DNA from: Leclercia adecarboxylata
GTDB lineage: Bacteria; Pseudomonadota; Gammaproteobacteria; Enterobacterales; Enterobacteriaceae
Length of the DNA stretch: 64,000 nucleotides
Assembly (NCBI RefSeq): GCF_006874705.1
Contig: NZ_CP035382.1
Span: 2,356,001 to 2,420,000 of the forward strand
Reading direction: 5' to 3'
Shown here: positions 8,978 to 18,538 of the stretch, piece by piece
Layout of the letters: every line of letters starts with the position of its first letter
How positions within the stretch are numbered: the first letter of the stretch is position 1
The notes under the pieces: model-generated
What the model was told of the DNA's origin: nothing
Seen by the model: the letters and a program-made list of their open reading frames with translations, nothing else
Database searches by the model: none
Program-made: the position numbers and the translations under genes

Positions 8978-11900
8978 TTAAAGGACTACACCAACATCAT
9001 TGTCATTTAATAATTCGTTCGATTGCGCCAAAATAAACTGCTTTAAGAACTGATCAATGCGTATGTTCAGCTTAAACAGAGGTATGGTTACGCCGTCTTG
9101 TTTTTCAAAATAGATTTTTGCTTTTGATTTGTCTACCGTATCTTTTAAAGCATCAAAGCGACCAAATTCGTTGATATTATTATCATTAATATTATCAGCC
9201 ATTAATGCGATGAGTAGCCCTTTATCTAAACCAAGAGCATTAACAACAGCATTTAATTGTGCATTTTCAGCGTTATCTTTGTAAGTGTTGATATAGTCTC
9301 TAAAAGTATGGCCTTCAATTAACTCAGCATCGCCGCGCTGCAGGTCATGCAAGAAGAGCTTGGCGTACTTTTGCTCGTTTTGGGTGAGCGATGCAAAAGA
9401 CTTGTGCAGCTCATTTAATGTGGCTTCAATGCTCGCTGAGTCTTGGTGCATGTTCAGCTCTTTTAAAAATTTATCGAAGCGGCTGTTCATATAATCTGCA
9501 TCGATTTTACCAGTATCTATTTCAGTTAAATAACCACTGATATCAAAAGGCACATCACCGCCGCCTGCAACATTTCCTTCCCCTTTGCCTACCAGCTCTT
9601 TATAACGCAAGACTAGGCTCAGGTAAGTTTGTTCGTCGATAGTCAGCGTTACCTCATACCCCACACCATTTTCAGTAGGGGGATAAACCGATTGTTCCCA
9701 GTGCAAGCCTTGTACTTTAGCTGCTTCCAGGTGCTTACTAAAGGTATTAAATAATTTGGCGAATCGAGCGCTGGCTTCCACATCATCTGGTAGTTTTTCA
9801 AAGTTCTGAATACCCGCACTGACGAACAAATTGGTAATGTCCACCATTAAATCATTCATGGCTTTAATATTGTTCCCTAACTTATCTACGAAGAGTCCTA
9901 TAGGTTTGTCGCCGGAATAGAGTTTTACCGCAGCATTAATGTGCTGCTCCATGGTGTGCGGATAGCGATAGTAACGGATAATTCCGTGGGGTTTGTCGGG
10001 GCCAAACAATCGATTGGTCCGCGAAAACGCCTGGATGATATTTTGGTACTTAATCACCTTGTCTAAATACAAAGTATTAAGCCACTTAGAGTCAAAGCCA
10101 GTGAGCATTTGATCCACAACAATTAGTAAATCTAACTGCTTTAAAGGCTCAGTATGAATGCGCTCGTAAGGCTTTTTATGTGCAAGCCGTGACGCTAAAT
10201 CTTTTTTAAATGCTGCGTGGCGGGCAAAATCAAAATCATGACCGTAACGTGCGTTATAGTCGGCTATAATTTCTTCCAAACCATCGCCCTTAAAAGTAGG
10301 TCCACGATCGCTACTGCCATCGTTATCAATGTGCGGGTCAAACAAAGCCGAAATTTTAAGCTCAGGTTTGGCTGCTTTTAAACGGCGGTAATAGTCAATG
10401 GCTTCAGCAATGCTGCTTGTGGCTAAAATTGCGTGAAATTTATTGGCCTGACTGAGCACATCCCACTCGGCCAGAATATCTTCTACTACCTTTTCTTGAT
10501 GGTCTGCAGTAAGATACTGTTCTTTTGGCATAAAATCTTCTATGCCTTTGATATACTTGCCGATAGCATCTTTATGGCCAGCCATAGATACATCATTCAT
10601 AAAATAAGTAAATTTTTTCTTTTTGGCAGGTACTGACATAGCATCCGCCACCGAATCGGCTTTGGCCTGTTCGAGGGCGACGGCTTGGCGTAGCTCTTTA
10701 TCTTTAAAGGTACAGATTTTGTAAGGATCAAAGCCCAGAACGTTGCCATCGCGAATACCGTCGGCAATGCTGTAACGGTGTAACTCGTTTCCAAAAACAT
10801 CAGCGGTCGTGTTCTTGTTAATATGGTTTTCATCATGGATAGGTGTACCCGTAAAACCAAAAAACAAGGCGGCAGGGAACGTCTTTTTGACGGTAACTAA
10901 CATTCCGTCTTTATTATCTTTGCCGCCGCTCATGGTTGAACGGTGCGCCTCATCGACAATAAACACCAAACGCTTAGCGCGAATTGTTTCAATATCCGCA
11001 GCGTTTGTAACCGTGCCTTCATCGTATGCCGCTTCAAAAATATTACTCATCTTTTGAATAGAGCTAACAATTAAGGTATCAGCGGGGGCGGTGCTTTTTA
11101 ATTTGGTAATGAGTACGTGAGTATTTTCGGTGGCTTGAACGTCTTCGCCATCGCCAGCAAAATTGCGATATTCCGCGAGCGACTGGGTGCCCAGTTCAAT
11201 CCTGTCCATTAAAAAAATCACTTTATCGGCATCTTTGGATTGTGCAATCAATTGCGCCGATTTAAAGCTGGTCATGGTTTTACCCGAACCAGTAGTATGC
11301 CACACGTAACCTCCGAGGCGCTCGGGATTATTGGCCGTGCTACCCAGTTGCTTCCAGTTGGTTTTAGCTACTTTGTCTGATATCGCATTAGCGGCGTAAT
11401 ACTGATAACTGCGCATTACCTTAAGCACGCCATCGGTATCGTCGGCGACGGTATAAAAGCCAATTAACTGGTGCGCCATAGGGATAGAAAGCAAGGTAGA
11501 GGCAATGTCTTTCCAGTAGTTCATGGGTTCGTTATTAAAATCGGCCCAGTTAAACTGATAATCAGGATTAAATTTGCCGTCTAGTCCGGGGTTGGCAAAG
11601 TATTTTGTCTCGTTTGGCTCCATGGCCACAAACACTTGGATGAGCGAAAACAGGCCGTTAAATAAGCCCTCTTTACTGTACTTTTCAATTTGGTTTACGG
11701 CCTGGCTAACTGGAATACCGCTGCGCTTTAGCTCTACATGGATCACCGGCATACCGTTAATCAGCAATAACACATCACCGCGTCTGTCGTTACGCAAAGG
11801 GCTGCCGCGTTCAAATTTTGGCTGTTGCACAATTTGATAACGGCTTTGGCCAGCGGCAATTTCCTGGCGATCGTATATTTTTAAGCTGACTTCTTTGCCC

Positions 11901-12205
11901 ATATGCAAAATATCGGCTGGGTTATCGCGCTTAATCGCCACGGTTTTACCGTTAATTAAACCGTTGAGCTTAAGCGGGGTTTTAAGCTCTTTGATTTGCT
12001 CAATAATTTGCTGCATTTCAGTCGCGGTAAGCGGGACATCGTTTAAACGATCCCGCTGGCGATTGTTTTCAAACAAAATGTTTGCCCAGTTTTGCAGTAA
12101 ATCCGCTTCGGTTTTGTTTTTGAGGATCTCTGGTTCCCAGCCTTTGTAGGTGAGTACCTCAATAAAAGCCTGCTCAAATTGTGCTTCGGTTTTAAAGGTG
12201 TTCAT
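8978..12205 (-). CDS. hsdR: Type I restriction enzyme R subunit
   Basis: 1075-residue motor-nuclease subunit. The N-terminal PD-(D/E)xK nuclease has D144 and E158-x-K160 (INGMPVIHVELKRSG). The SF2 translocase has Walker A HTTGSGKT (303-310), DEAH (418-421), GFTGTPI and later DQMLTGFDSKWLNTLYLDK and QAFSRTNR. The C-terminal helical region contacts HsdM. HsdR cuts DNA after translocation from an unmodified HsdS site. Length and motifs suit the type IC (EcoR124-like) group. It is last in hsdM-hsdS-hsdR, 17 bases after hsdS. GC is clearly lower than in the flanks, indicating transfer. Confidence 0.95.
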   Translation of the reverse strand: MNTFKTEAQFEQAFIEVLTYKGWEPEILKNKTEADLLQNWANILFENNRQRDRLNDVPLTATEMQQIIEQIKELKTPLKLNGLINGKTVAIKRDNPADILHMGKEVSLKIYDRQEIAAGQSRYQIVQQPKFERGSPLRNDRRGDVLLLINGMPVIHVELKRSGIPVSQAVNQIEKYSKEGLFNGLFSLIQVFVAMEPNETKYFANPGLDGKFNPDYQFNWADFNNEPMNYWKDIASTLLSIPMAHQLIGFYTVADDTDGVLKVMRSYQYYAANAISDKVAKTNWKQLGSTANNPERLGGYVWHTTGSGKTMTSFKSAQLIAQSKDADKVIFLMDRIELGTQSLAEYRNFAGDGEDVQATENTHVLITKLKSTAPADTLIVSSIQKMSNIFEAAYDEGTVTNAADIETIRAKRLVFIVDEAHRSTMSGGKDNKDGMLVTVKKTFPAALFFGFTGTPIHDENHINKNTTADVFGNELHRYSIADGIRDGNVLGFDPYKICTFKDKELRQAVALEQAKADSVADAMSVPAKKKKFTYFMNDVSMAGHKDAIGKYIKGIEDFMPKEQYLTADHQEKVVEDILAEWDVLSQANKFHAILATSSIAEAIDYYRRLKAAKPELKISALFDPHIDNDGSSDRGPTFKGDGLEEIIADYNARYGHDFDFARHAAFKKDLASRLAHKKPYERIHTEPLKQLDLLIVVDQMLTGFDSKWLNTLYLDKVIKYQNIIQAFSRTNRLFGPDKPHGIIRYYRYPHTMEQHINAAVKLYSGDKPIGLFVDKLGNNIKAMNDLMVDITNLFVSAGIQNFEKLPDDVEASARFAKLFNTFSKHLEAAKVQGLHWEQSVYPPTENGVGYEVTLTIDEQTYLSLVLRYKELVGKGEGNVAGGGDVPFDISGYLTEIDTGKIDADYMNSRFDKFLKELNMHQDSASIEATLNELHKSFASLTQNEQKYAKLFLHDLQRGDAELIEGHTFRDYINTYKDNAENAQLNAVVNALGLDKGLLIALMADNINDNNINEFGRFDALKDTVDKSKAKIYFEKQDGVTIPLFKLNIRIDQFLKQFILAQSNELLNDNDVGVVL

Positions 12206-12222
12206 GATTTCTGCTACCCCCG

Positions 12223-13443
12223 CTAAACAAACATTTTACTCAAGCAGGCCTGCTTGATATTGTTGAGTTTGTTAATTTGTTGTTGATGTTGGTTAATTAG
12301 GGTATCGAGTTTCTTGAAGTAAATACCTATTTCATATTGCTCTTCTAAACTAGTGCTATAAAACTTAAATAGCTTCATGTCTGCTTGAAATAAATGTGGG
12401 ATACTGCTCCCAGAGACCTTCTCTTTTATTAATTCTTTGAACAGTTCTGAATTCAAGATTTGATAAAAAAAGTTAGAGTCTAGATTATCACTAGGCCTTA
12501 CAAGCATCATTGTAGAATTTATGGTAGCCTTGCATTGTAGATTACTTATTACGGCAGGGTTGCCCAATGAACCATCCTTCGAAAATATTACATCATCATT
12601 TTTCAACATAATCTCTGGCGACTCTATGTAACGCCATTCTGGGATATGGTCGATCTTACTCCAGTTGATATGACCATTTTCTATATGTTTACCGGCAATC
12701 ATTGCAGGACCATCGCTGAGATATTCATTTTGCTTGAGGGATTTCCAACCTAAACGACCTTTAATTCTGGCAATTTCACCTAATTTAACCTCAAACCAAT
12801 TGTTGCTAAATCCTTTAAAACGGACTTCTGGAATGGTTGCACCTTGTTTAGGAAACATTTTTTCCAGCATGGCTTTTTTAATATTGATAAGCTTGTCATG
12901 CTTTTTTTGATGCTGAATGATTAGTGTATCAAGCTTTTGGAAGGTATTGCCGATGGCGATTTGTTCAGGTCTTTCGGGTATACTGATTTCCGTGTCTAAG
13001 ATGTTTTTGTTGTAGAGTCGTTTAATAGTACTGCCTTCTAATCCACTCCATTTAACCATAGAATAAAAAACTTTCAAGAAAGCATTATCTATTTTTCCAT
13101 CATGTTTTAGCCAAACAATATTTGAATCCTGAAAGTATTCATCTTCCCCTTTGTATTCAACAACGCGACCAATACTACCAGAAGCTGAAAGCAGAAGATC
13201 TCCCTCAATTGGGTATGGGTATTTCTTTTTATACTCATCAAATAGAGCTTTACTAATAAAGGCATCAGGTTGTTTTCCAAAAGTACCTATTTTAAAGAAT
13301 GGAACGTCACCATTTTCAGACGTTTGATGCTTGAAAATTCTTTTATTCATAGCGATAGAACCTAGATCACCCAAATATAGGTTTTTCCAATCCCCACTAA
13401 ACCCTTTAAATCGAATTTCTGGCACCTTGTTTTGTATACTCAT
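12223..13443 (-). CDS. hsdS: Type I restriction enzyme specificity subunit
   Basis: 406 residues with an internal duplication typical of type IC HsdS. PEIRFKGFSGDW (8-19) repeats as PEVRFKGFSNNW (205-216), and LDTLIIQHQKKHDKLINIKK (171-190) repeats as LDTLINQHQQQINKLNNIKQ near the end. The two variable target-recognition domains lie at about 20-160 and 217-360; each reads half of a bipartite site, and the conserved helices set the spacer. The site cannot be read from sequence. It starts one base after the hsdM stop (TAAGATG), so translation is coupled. The TRDs are especially AT-rich, as expected for shuffled domains. Confidence 0.95.
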   Translation of the reverse strand: MSIQNKVPEIRFKGFSGDWKNLYLGDLGSIAMNKRIFKHQTSENGDVPFFKIGTFGKQPDAFISKALFDEYKKKYPYPIEGDLLLSASGSIGRVVEYKGEDEYFQDSNIVWLKHDGKIDNAFLKVFYSMVKWSGLEGSTIKRLYNKNILDTEISIPERPEQIAIGNTFQKLDTLIIQHQKKHDKLINIKKAMLEKMFPKQGATIPEVRFKGFSNNWFEVKLGEIARIKGRLGWKSLKQNEYLSDGPAMIAGKHIENGHINWSKIDHIPEWRYIESPEIMLKNDDVIFSKDGSLGNPAVISNLQCKATINSTMMLVRPSDNLDSNFFYQILNSELFKELIKEKVSGSSIPHLFQADMKLFKFYSTSLEEQYEIGIYFKKLDTLINQHQQQINKLNNIKQACLSKMFV

Positions 13444-13444
13444 C

Positions 13445-16036
13445 TTATTTACCCTTCAGTAAGCTGGTGAGTTCAGCCAAGCCCTGCATATCAAACTCAT
13501 TACCAGTGAGATCGCCCATTATTTCAGCCAGTTCTTGCTCGGTGGTTTTTATCTCATGGGCCACTTGCGAATAGGTAACGGCGTATTTGTCGGCAAGAGC
13601 TTGCACTCGGCTGGTAAGTTGGCTAATTACGGCGTTTGGCATGGCGGCGAATTCTGTGCTTAATGGTGCAATCCATTTAAGATGCAGCAGATTGTTCACT
13701 TGTTCATCGGTTAAGGCTTCGATAGTTGCTTTGGTTTTTAAGTGCAGGGTAATGGCTGCATCTTTGACCGTTTTTTTCAAGGCTTTTTCTTCCTCGATTA
13801 ATTCGTTTGCACCAATAATTTTGGCTTCATAACTTTCTTCTGCAAATTTAACTTCGCTGTCTTTTTGTTCTTTCAGGAAGGTTTTGGCGGCTTTACCTAC
13901 TTCGACATTTGCAAATCCATCTTTGCTCTCTTTGACTGTAATTTGTTCTTTTTCTTCTTCGGTCAGGGATTCAAAAATTTCTTCAAGCGTGCTGGCAATT
14001 TCAGCCAAGCGGGTTTCTTTAGCTGCCAAGGCTTCTAAATCATCATTTAAGTAAGTTTGTTGCACTAAATCAAAGGGCAAAATATGGCCTTTCCAGCCGT
14101 CTTGTACTTCGGTGTCTTTGCTATCTTTCTTCTTGATGACTATATTAGGGTCAACTTGTTTAGTGGCAGAAAAACCTTCGGTTTGCATCATTTCTAGATC
14201 TGCACTGATGAGTTGCCATTGGTTGTTTAAGTATTGGTAAGCTTGATATTTGTCGATTAAAGCAATGGGGGCTAAGCGAGTAAATAGCCCGGCACTTAAA
14301 ACCGCCTCTTGTTGGTTACGCTTTACGCTTTCCCAGTTTTGTATTAACCAAGTGTTTAGCTGGACATCAAAGCCATTAAAGGCTTGGTTATAGGCACCGA
14401 TAAACGCTGACACTTGCGGGTGTCCGCTAATACTGGCGTTGACGTCTTGTCTGGCAATGGCTAGCTCACTGTAAGCGGCAGATGTTGGCCTAAACAAGGT
14501 ATTGTGCAATAGTGGGAAAGCCTGCCAATAGCTATGTAACTCGGCGATTTCGCTGTTAGGGATGCCGCCGAGCATGGTGGCGTGTAAATCCCAGCTCTGC
14601 GCTGCCGCAGATGAGTCCACATAGCGCGATATGTTGAGATTGTAGTCATTGTCGCGCAGGGTTTCTTTACTTACCAGCTGCGAGAACTTATCGATATTTT
14701 CGCGGGTAATTACAGCATCAGTAATGCGCTTGATATCACTGGCTTGCAGTTTGTTGTTTTTGCCTTCTTTCATAAAATGACGGGAGGCATCGATCACCAA
14801 TACATCGGTGTTTTGGCGTTTTTGTTTGAGTACCAAAATCACCGTGGGAATGCTGGTGCCAAAAAAGATATTAGCCGGTAAACCGATAATGGCATCAATA
14901 TGATTTTGCTCAATGAGTTGCTTGCGAATTTGACCTTCTTCACCCCCACGGAACAAAACACCATGGGGCAGTACGATAGCCATAATGCCATCAGGCTTCA
15001 GGTGGTAAAGATCGTGCAGTAAAAAAGCAAAATCGGCTTTGGTTTTAGGCGCCAGGCCAAAACGTGAATAGCGCGGATCGCTCTCTTTAAAGCTGGGGTC
15101 CCAGTTTTGTGAGTAAGGCGGGTTGGAAACTACTGCATCGACATGCAAGGCATAGTATGAGCCTTGAGGATCGCTGTCATCAAAATATGGCCAATCCTCT
15201 TCGAGCGTGTCGCCATTACGGGTTTTAATGTTGCTGGCTTTAATACCACGCATGATGAGGTTCATACGAGTTAGGTTGTAGGTGTTGGCTTTTAATTCTT
15301 GAGCAAAATAGGTGATGCTATCTTTATTTTTAGCATATTTCTCGAACGCCTCACCGATATTGATCAGTAACGAACCAGAGCCGGAAGTAGGATCGTAAAT
15401 TTTGATGGTATCTTTGTCTTTTAACTCATGGGCGATGATGTTCGACATTAGTACCGAAACTTCATGAGGCGTGTAAAACTCACCGGCTTTTTTACCGGCA
15501 TTGGCGGCAAATTTTTCAATCAGGTATTCGTAAATGTAGCCCAGTACGTCATAGCCTAGATTGCCATTCATGGGGATGCTTTTGATCAGGTGTAGTAAGT
15601 CGCTTATGGCTTTGGTGCGTTTGCCAGCACTTTCACCCAATTTGCTTAAACCTGTTTCTAACGTTGTAAAAATGCCTTCAAACAATTTTTTGTAAGTTGG
15701 TGAAATCAAACGGCTAAAGGCTGAGAGTGCATCTCGCACGTTAGATTCATCAAATTCGGATGTTGGGTTAACCCACGTAGAAAACAGATTATCGTAGGCA
15801 ATAAAGTAGCCCAGGTTGTCTTGAACGTATTTAACGGTGTCAGCATCTTCTTCAGTGAGGGCTTTGATATCTGCGGGCGTCATCCCCTGCTTGGTGACAA
15901 ACTGTACCAATTGGTCGCTTAGGTACTTGTAGAAGATAAAGCCGAGTATGTAGTCTTTGTATTCGTTGGCTTCAATCTTAGAACGCATCTGGTTGGCTGA
16001 TTCCCAGATTTTTGATGCAAGCTGCTGTTTATTCAC
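13445..16036 (-). CDS. hsdM: Type I DNA N6-adenine methyltransferase subunit, long form
   Basis: 863 residues. The N-terminal helical domain (KIWESANQMRSKIEANEYKD) is followed by the N6-adenine methylase with SAM motif DPTSGSGSL (215-223) and catalytic NPPY (305-308). With HsdS it methylates the host site; with HsdR it forms the restriction complex. Typical HsdM proteins are near 520 residues; this one has some 300 extra at the C-terminus, rich in Glu/Lys coiled-coil sequence (for example TLEEIFESLTEEEKEQI). The start is GTG with GGGAA seven bases upstream. First gene of the operon; upstream is a 426-bp gap. Confidence 0.94.
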   Translation of the reverse strand: MNKQQLASKIWESANQMRSKIEANEYKDYILGFIFYKYLSDQLVQFVTKQGMTPADIKALTEEDADTVKYVQDNLGYFIAYDNLFSTWVNPTSEFDESNVRDALSAFSRLISPTYKKLFEGIFTTLETGLSKLGESAGKRTKAISDLLHLIKSIPMNGNLGYDVLGYIYEYLIEKFAANAGKKAGEFYTPHEVSVLMSNIIAHELKDKDTIKIYDPTSGSGSLLINIGEAFEKYAKNKDSITYFAQELKANTYNLTRMNLIMRGIKASNIKTRNGDTLEEDWPYFDDSDPQGSYYALHVDAVVSNPPYSQNWDPSFKESDPRYSRFGLAPKTKADFAFLLHDLYHLKPDGIMAIVLPHGVLFRGGEEGQIRKQLIEQNHIDAIIGLPANIFFGTSIPTVILVLKQKRQNTDVLVIDASRHFMKEGKNNKLQASDIKRITDAVITRENIDKFSQLVSKETLRDNDYNLNISRYVDSSAAAQSWDLHATMLGGIPNSEIAELHSYWQAFPLLHNTLFRPTSAAYSELAIARQDVNASISGHPQVSAFIGAYNQAFNGFDVQLNTWLIQNWESVKRNQQEAVLSAGLFTRLAPIALIDKYQAYQYLNNQWQLISADLEMMQTEGFSATKQVDPNIVIKKKDSKDTEVQDGWKGHILPFDLVQQTYLNDDLEALAAKETRLAEIASTLEEIFESLTEEEKEQITVKESKDGFANVEVGKAAKTFLKEQKDSEVKFAEESYEAKIIGANELIEEEKALKKTVKDAAITLHLKTKATIEALTDEQVNNLLHLKWIAPLSTEFAAMPNAVISQLTSRVQALADKYAVTYSQVAHEIKTTEQELAEIMGDLTGNEFDMQGLAELTSLLKGK

Positions 16037-16462
16037 AATAATTCCCGTTGATAACAGTTTTGTTCGTAAAGGGCTATTTTAGGGTTTTGATTGTACGTTT
16101 GATAAGAGCTTCATGCTAGCGGCAAGGCTTAACGAGGAAGTGTCAGTGAGTAGTTAATAGTCTAGAACCCTACCAAGAAATCTTTCTTCATCTGACACAG
16201 CTTTGATATTACTTTAAACAACGCGAGTACTTACATATCGCGATAAGATGATTACGATGATACGTTCTTCAACATTCGTTACTTTAAGAATGGTATTCCG
16301 AATGGTGCCTTCTAGCGCCTGGCGTTGATCGAGAGGATGAACGCATCATTTCCAGGAACCATTATCTGGGGATATTAGCGCAGTGGCTGCAGAGAGTTTT
16401 GACGCTCCTAGATATCAAGCATATGATCCCTCGCAAATTCTTTTCTTCTTAAAGGACAGGGT
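16037..16462. other. Gap between hsdM and the Mrr-like gene
   Basis: Divergent intergenic region. It should hold the hsdM promoter (minus) and the mrr-like promoter (plus), and it carries a decayed coding trace at 16241-16375. A further short stretch (16377-16490) is open in another frame without a start I trust. No intact gene was found. Confidence 0.5.
16241..16375 (+). pseudogene. Decayed DUF4942-like remnant
   Basis: Reading from 16247 gives DDYDDTFFNIRYFKNGIPNG, a stop at 16313, then RLALIERMN in the same frame. The pattern (FxxRYFKNGN.H..F.R.DLIEKMN) resembles the C-terminal block of DUF4942 proteins of prophages and islands. Only about 40 codons remain and no start is visible. Recognition is from memory of the motif, so this is tentative. 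Confidence 0.35.
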
Positions 16463-17470
16463 ATGGGCAACAGAATGTGGATGATCCGTGGCGATGGCGG
16501 CAAACTCTATGACGATTTCCGTGATAAACAAATTGTTGGCATCGGTTGGTCTCTTTTGGCTCCTTTAGTCAAACCCGGCCTGTCCCGAGCCCAGCTACTT
16601 GCGTTGTATCAAGAAGCAGATCCGTTAACAAAACTAGGGACGGCCCGTTCTGGTGCATCGCAGGTCTGGCGTTTTGTGAATGAGATTCAAAAGGGCGATT
16701 GGGTCATTACCTATTCGCCAGCCAACCGTACTTACCTGTTAGGCAAAGTAATATCTGACTTCCAGTACCATCCTGAATGGGAAGAAGAGGGGATGGGCAT
16801 TGCTCGCCAGGTTAAATGGAATGGTCAAGAAATCGACCGTGATCGATTATCTATTGCTACCAAAAATACATTGGGGTCCACGCTGACTGTATTCCAGCTT
16901 CCAGAATATGCGTTAGAAGAGCTTTTACAGGATAAGAAACCTTCTGTAGACGTTATTACTCAAAACCCAATTGCGATGGACGAGGATGAAGTCATTTCTG
17001 ATCCACTCCGGGATATGGAAATGTTGGCATTTGAGGGTATCAAAGATCGTATAAATTCTCTTGATTGGGACGAGATGCAAAATCTGGTTGCAGGAGTTTT
17101 ACGCAGCATGGGCTATAAAACGCAGGTTTCACCTGCGGGTGCCGATCGGGGTAAAGATATCATTGCTTCACCTGATGGTTTTGGTTTTGAAAATCCACGC
17201 ATTATCGTTGAGGTAAAACATCGCAGGGAGCAGATGGGGAGTCAGCAGATTCGCAGCTTTATCGGCGGTCGCCATAAAGACGATCGCGGGCTGTATGTCA
17301 GTACAGGGGGCTTTTCGAAGGATGCTCGATATGAAGCCGACCGTTCGACTATACCTCTGACGCTTTGGACACTTGACGATCTTGTCAGAGCGCTTATCGA
17401 AAACTACGAGCAAGTAGATATCGAGACCAAGCTTCTGGTGCCTCTGAAGAAAACTTTCCTGCCTGCTTGA
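16463..17470 (+). CDS. Mrr-family restriction endonuclease with EVE/PUA-like N-terminus
   Basis: 335 residues. The C-terminal Mrr catalytic domain (about 198-320) has GADRGKDI with D232, E250-V-K252 in IIVEVKHR and Q261/Q262, the PD-(D/E)xK-type active site of modification-dependent enzymes. The N-terminal 150 residues (MWMIRGDGGKLYDDFRDKQ, then IVGIGWSLL and GDWVITYSP) look like an EVE/PUA-type module, a fold that can read modified bases; this is inference. E. coli Mrr has a different N-terminus. The gene is divergent from hsdMSR, echoing hsd-mrr pairing in E. coli. AAAGGACAGGGT precedes the ATG. Likely role: cutting DNA with foreign modification. Confidence 0.85.
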   Translation: MGNRMWMIRGDGGKLYDDFRDKQIVGIGWSLLAPLVKPGLSRAQLLALYQEADPLTKLGTARSGASQVWRFVNEIQKGDWVITYSPANRTYLLGKVISDFQYHPEWEEEGMGIARQVKWNGQEIDRDRLSIATKNTLGSTLTVFQLPEYALEELLQDKKPSVDVITQNPIAMDEDEVISDPLRDMEMLAFEGIKDRINSLDWDEMQNLVAGVLRSMGYKTQVSPAGADRGKDIIASPDGFGFENPRIIVEVKHRREQMGSQQIRSFIGGRHKDDRGLYVSTGGFSKDARYEADRSTIPLTLWTLDDLVRALIENYEQVDIETKLLVPLKKTFLPA

Positions 17471-17483
17471 ATCTTACTTTGAT

Positions 17484-17520
17484 AGCCATATCGGTGTTTT
17501 ACTGATATGGCTTTATTTGT
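17484..17520 (+). terminator. Terminator after the Mrr-like gene
   Basis: Perfect nine-base arms AGCCATATC and GATATGGCT, then TTTATTTGT, 14 bases after the stop. Confidence 0.85.
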
Positions 17521-17701
17521 GTATTGTTACGCACCTAAAGCTAGAGCGGATGTTCTTTCATTAGATCCTCTTTGATTTATATAATATTGCATTTGTATGA
17601 TTACTCTGTTGTGATCGGGAAATGCAAGTATTGTTTGGTGGAGAAAATTGTTTACATGATTTTCTTTATATTGTTCGGAAATGAAAGTTTATGGAGTTAT
17701 C

Positions 17702-18415
17702 ATGGAAAATGATGGTTTATGGAGTTTATTAAACACACCTCTTATTTCTGGCGTGGTTTGTGTAATTCTAGCTACTTTACTACAAATTAATATTGAATCA
17801 TTAAGGCTAAATAAAAAATTCTTTAAGGAAATCCCTTGTTATGTAAAGGAGGCTGGAGTAAATTCTCTACTTTTTCGTTTCTTTTATAAAGAAATTCCGC
17901 TAGAAAAAATCAAACCTTTATCAGCTAAACAGAAAAAGGTTGCAATTTCTTGCTCTTTTATCATTGCCTTGATAATTGGAGGGTTTTCGTATTACACAGT
18001 AAAGATAGTCATTGAAACACCAAAAGGTTATACTAACCTTAAGTTTATAGACACAAATGAAAAATTCACTCTATCTGAGCATGATGCCATTAGTTATCCT
18101 GATAAATCTCAATGGCGTTTAAACCAAGATGTTTGTCATTCTGATACTTATCAAAATCTAAGCAAGCATTTCAACATTAGTTATGATTTGCTTTTTATGG
18201 TGTGTACAACTGTAGGGCTTGATAAAGAACGCGTAAAAATAAAAGCGCTTGTTGACAAATTTGAAGTAGATCGTGTTTTTGTTGGTGTGCTATTATTGGT
18301 TTTTGGAGTTTATGCGTTGTTTTTTATAATGGCACTATGTTCGCCATTAGTCATTACACCGAAATTGTTAAAATATTGGCATAATTATCTTGAAAAGAAA
18401 TATATGTGTTTATAG
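17702..18415 (+). CDS. Hypothetical membrane protein
   Basis: 237 residues, very AT-rich, unlike the host. Three hydrophobic segments are visible: about 12-30 (ISGVVCVILATLLQ), 80-103 (VAISCSFIIALIIGGFSYYT) and 195-222 (FVGVLLLVFGVYALFFIMAL). The roughly 90-residue region between segments 2 and 3 has two cysteines (DVCHS and MVCTT) and would be outside the cell if segment 2 exits. I recognise no family. The ATG at 17702 has GGAG five bases upstream; the ATG at 17681 is too close to its GGAA. It stands alone between a terminator and a convergent methyltransferase; a defence role is only suggested by place. Confidence 0.65.
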   Translation: MENDGLWSLLNTPLISGVVCVILATLLQINIESLRLNKKFFKEIPCYVKEAGVNSLLFRFFYKEIPLEKIKPLSAKQKKVAISCSFIIALIIGGFSYYTVKIVIETPKGYTNLKFIDTNEKFTLSEHDAISYPDKSQWRLNQDVCHSDTYQNLSKHFNISYDLLFMVCTTVGLDKERVKIKALVDKFEVDRVFVGVLLLVFGVYALFFIMALCSPLVITPKLLKYWHNYLEKKYMCL

Positions 18416-18538
18416 CGATATGAAAATCACGACGGACGGGGAAAGATAATATTAAAATTATCGAGCCGCACTATTTCCCCATTGTTAAATTGAAGAGAGC
18501 TGACGCCACACAAAAAATGTCAGACAGGCACAGCCTCT

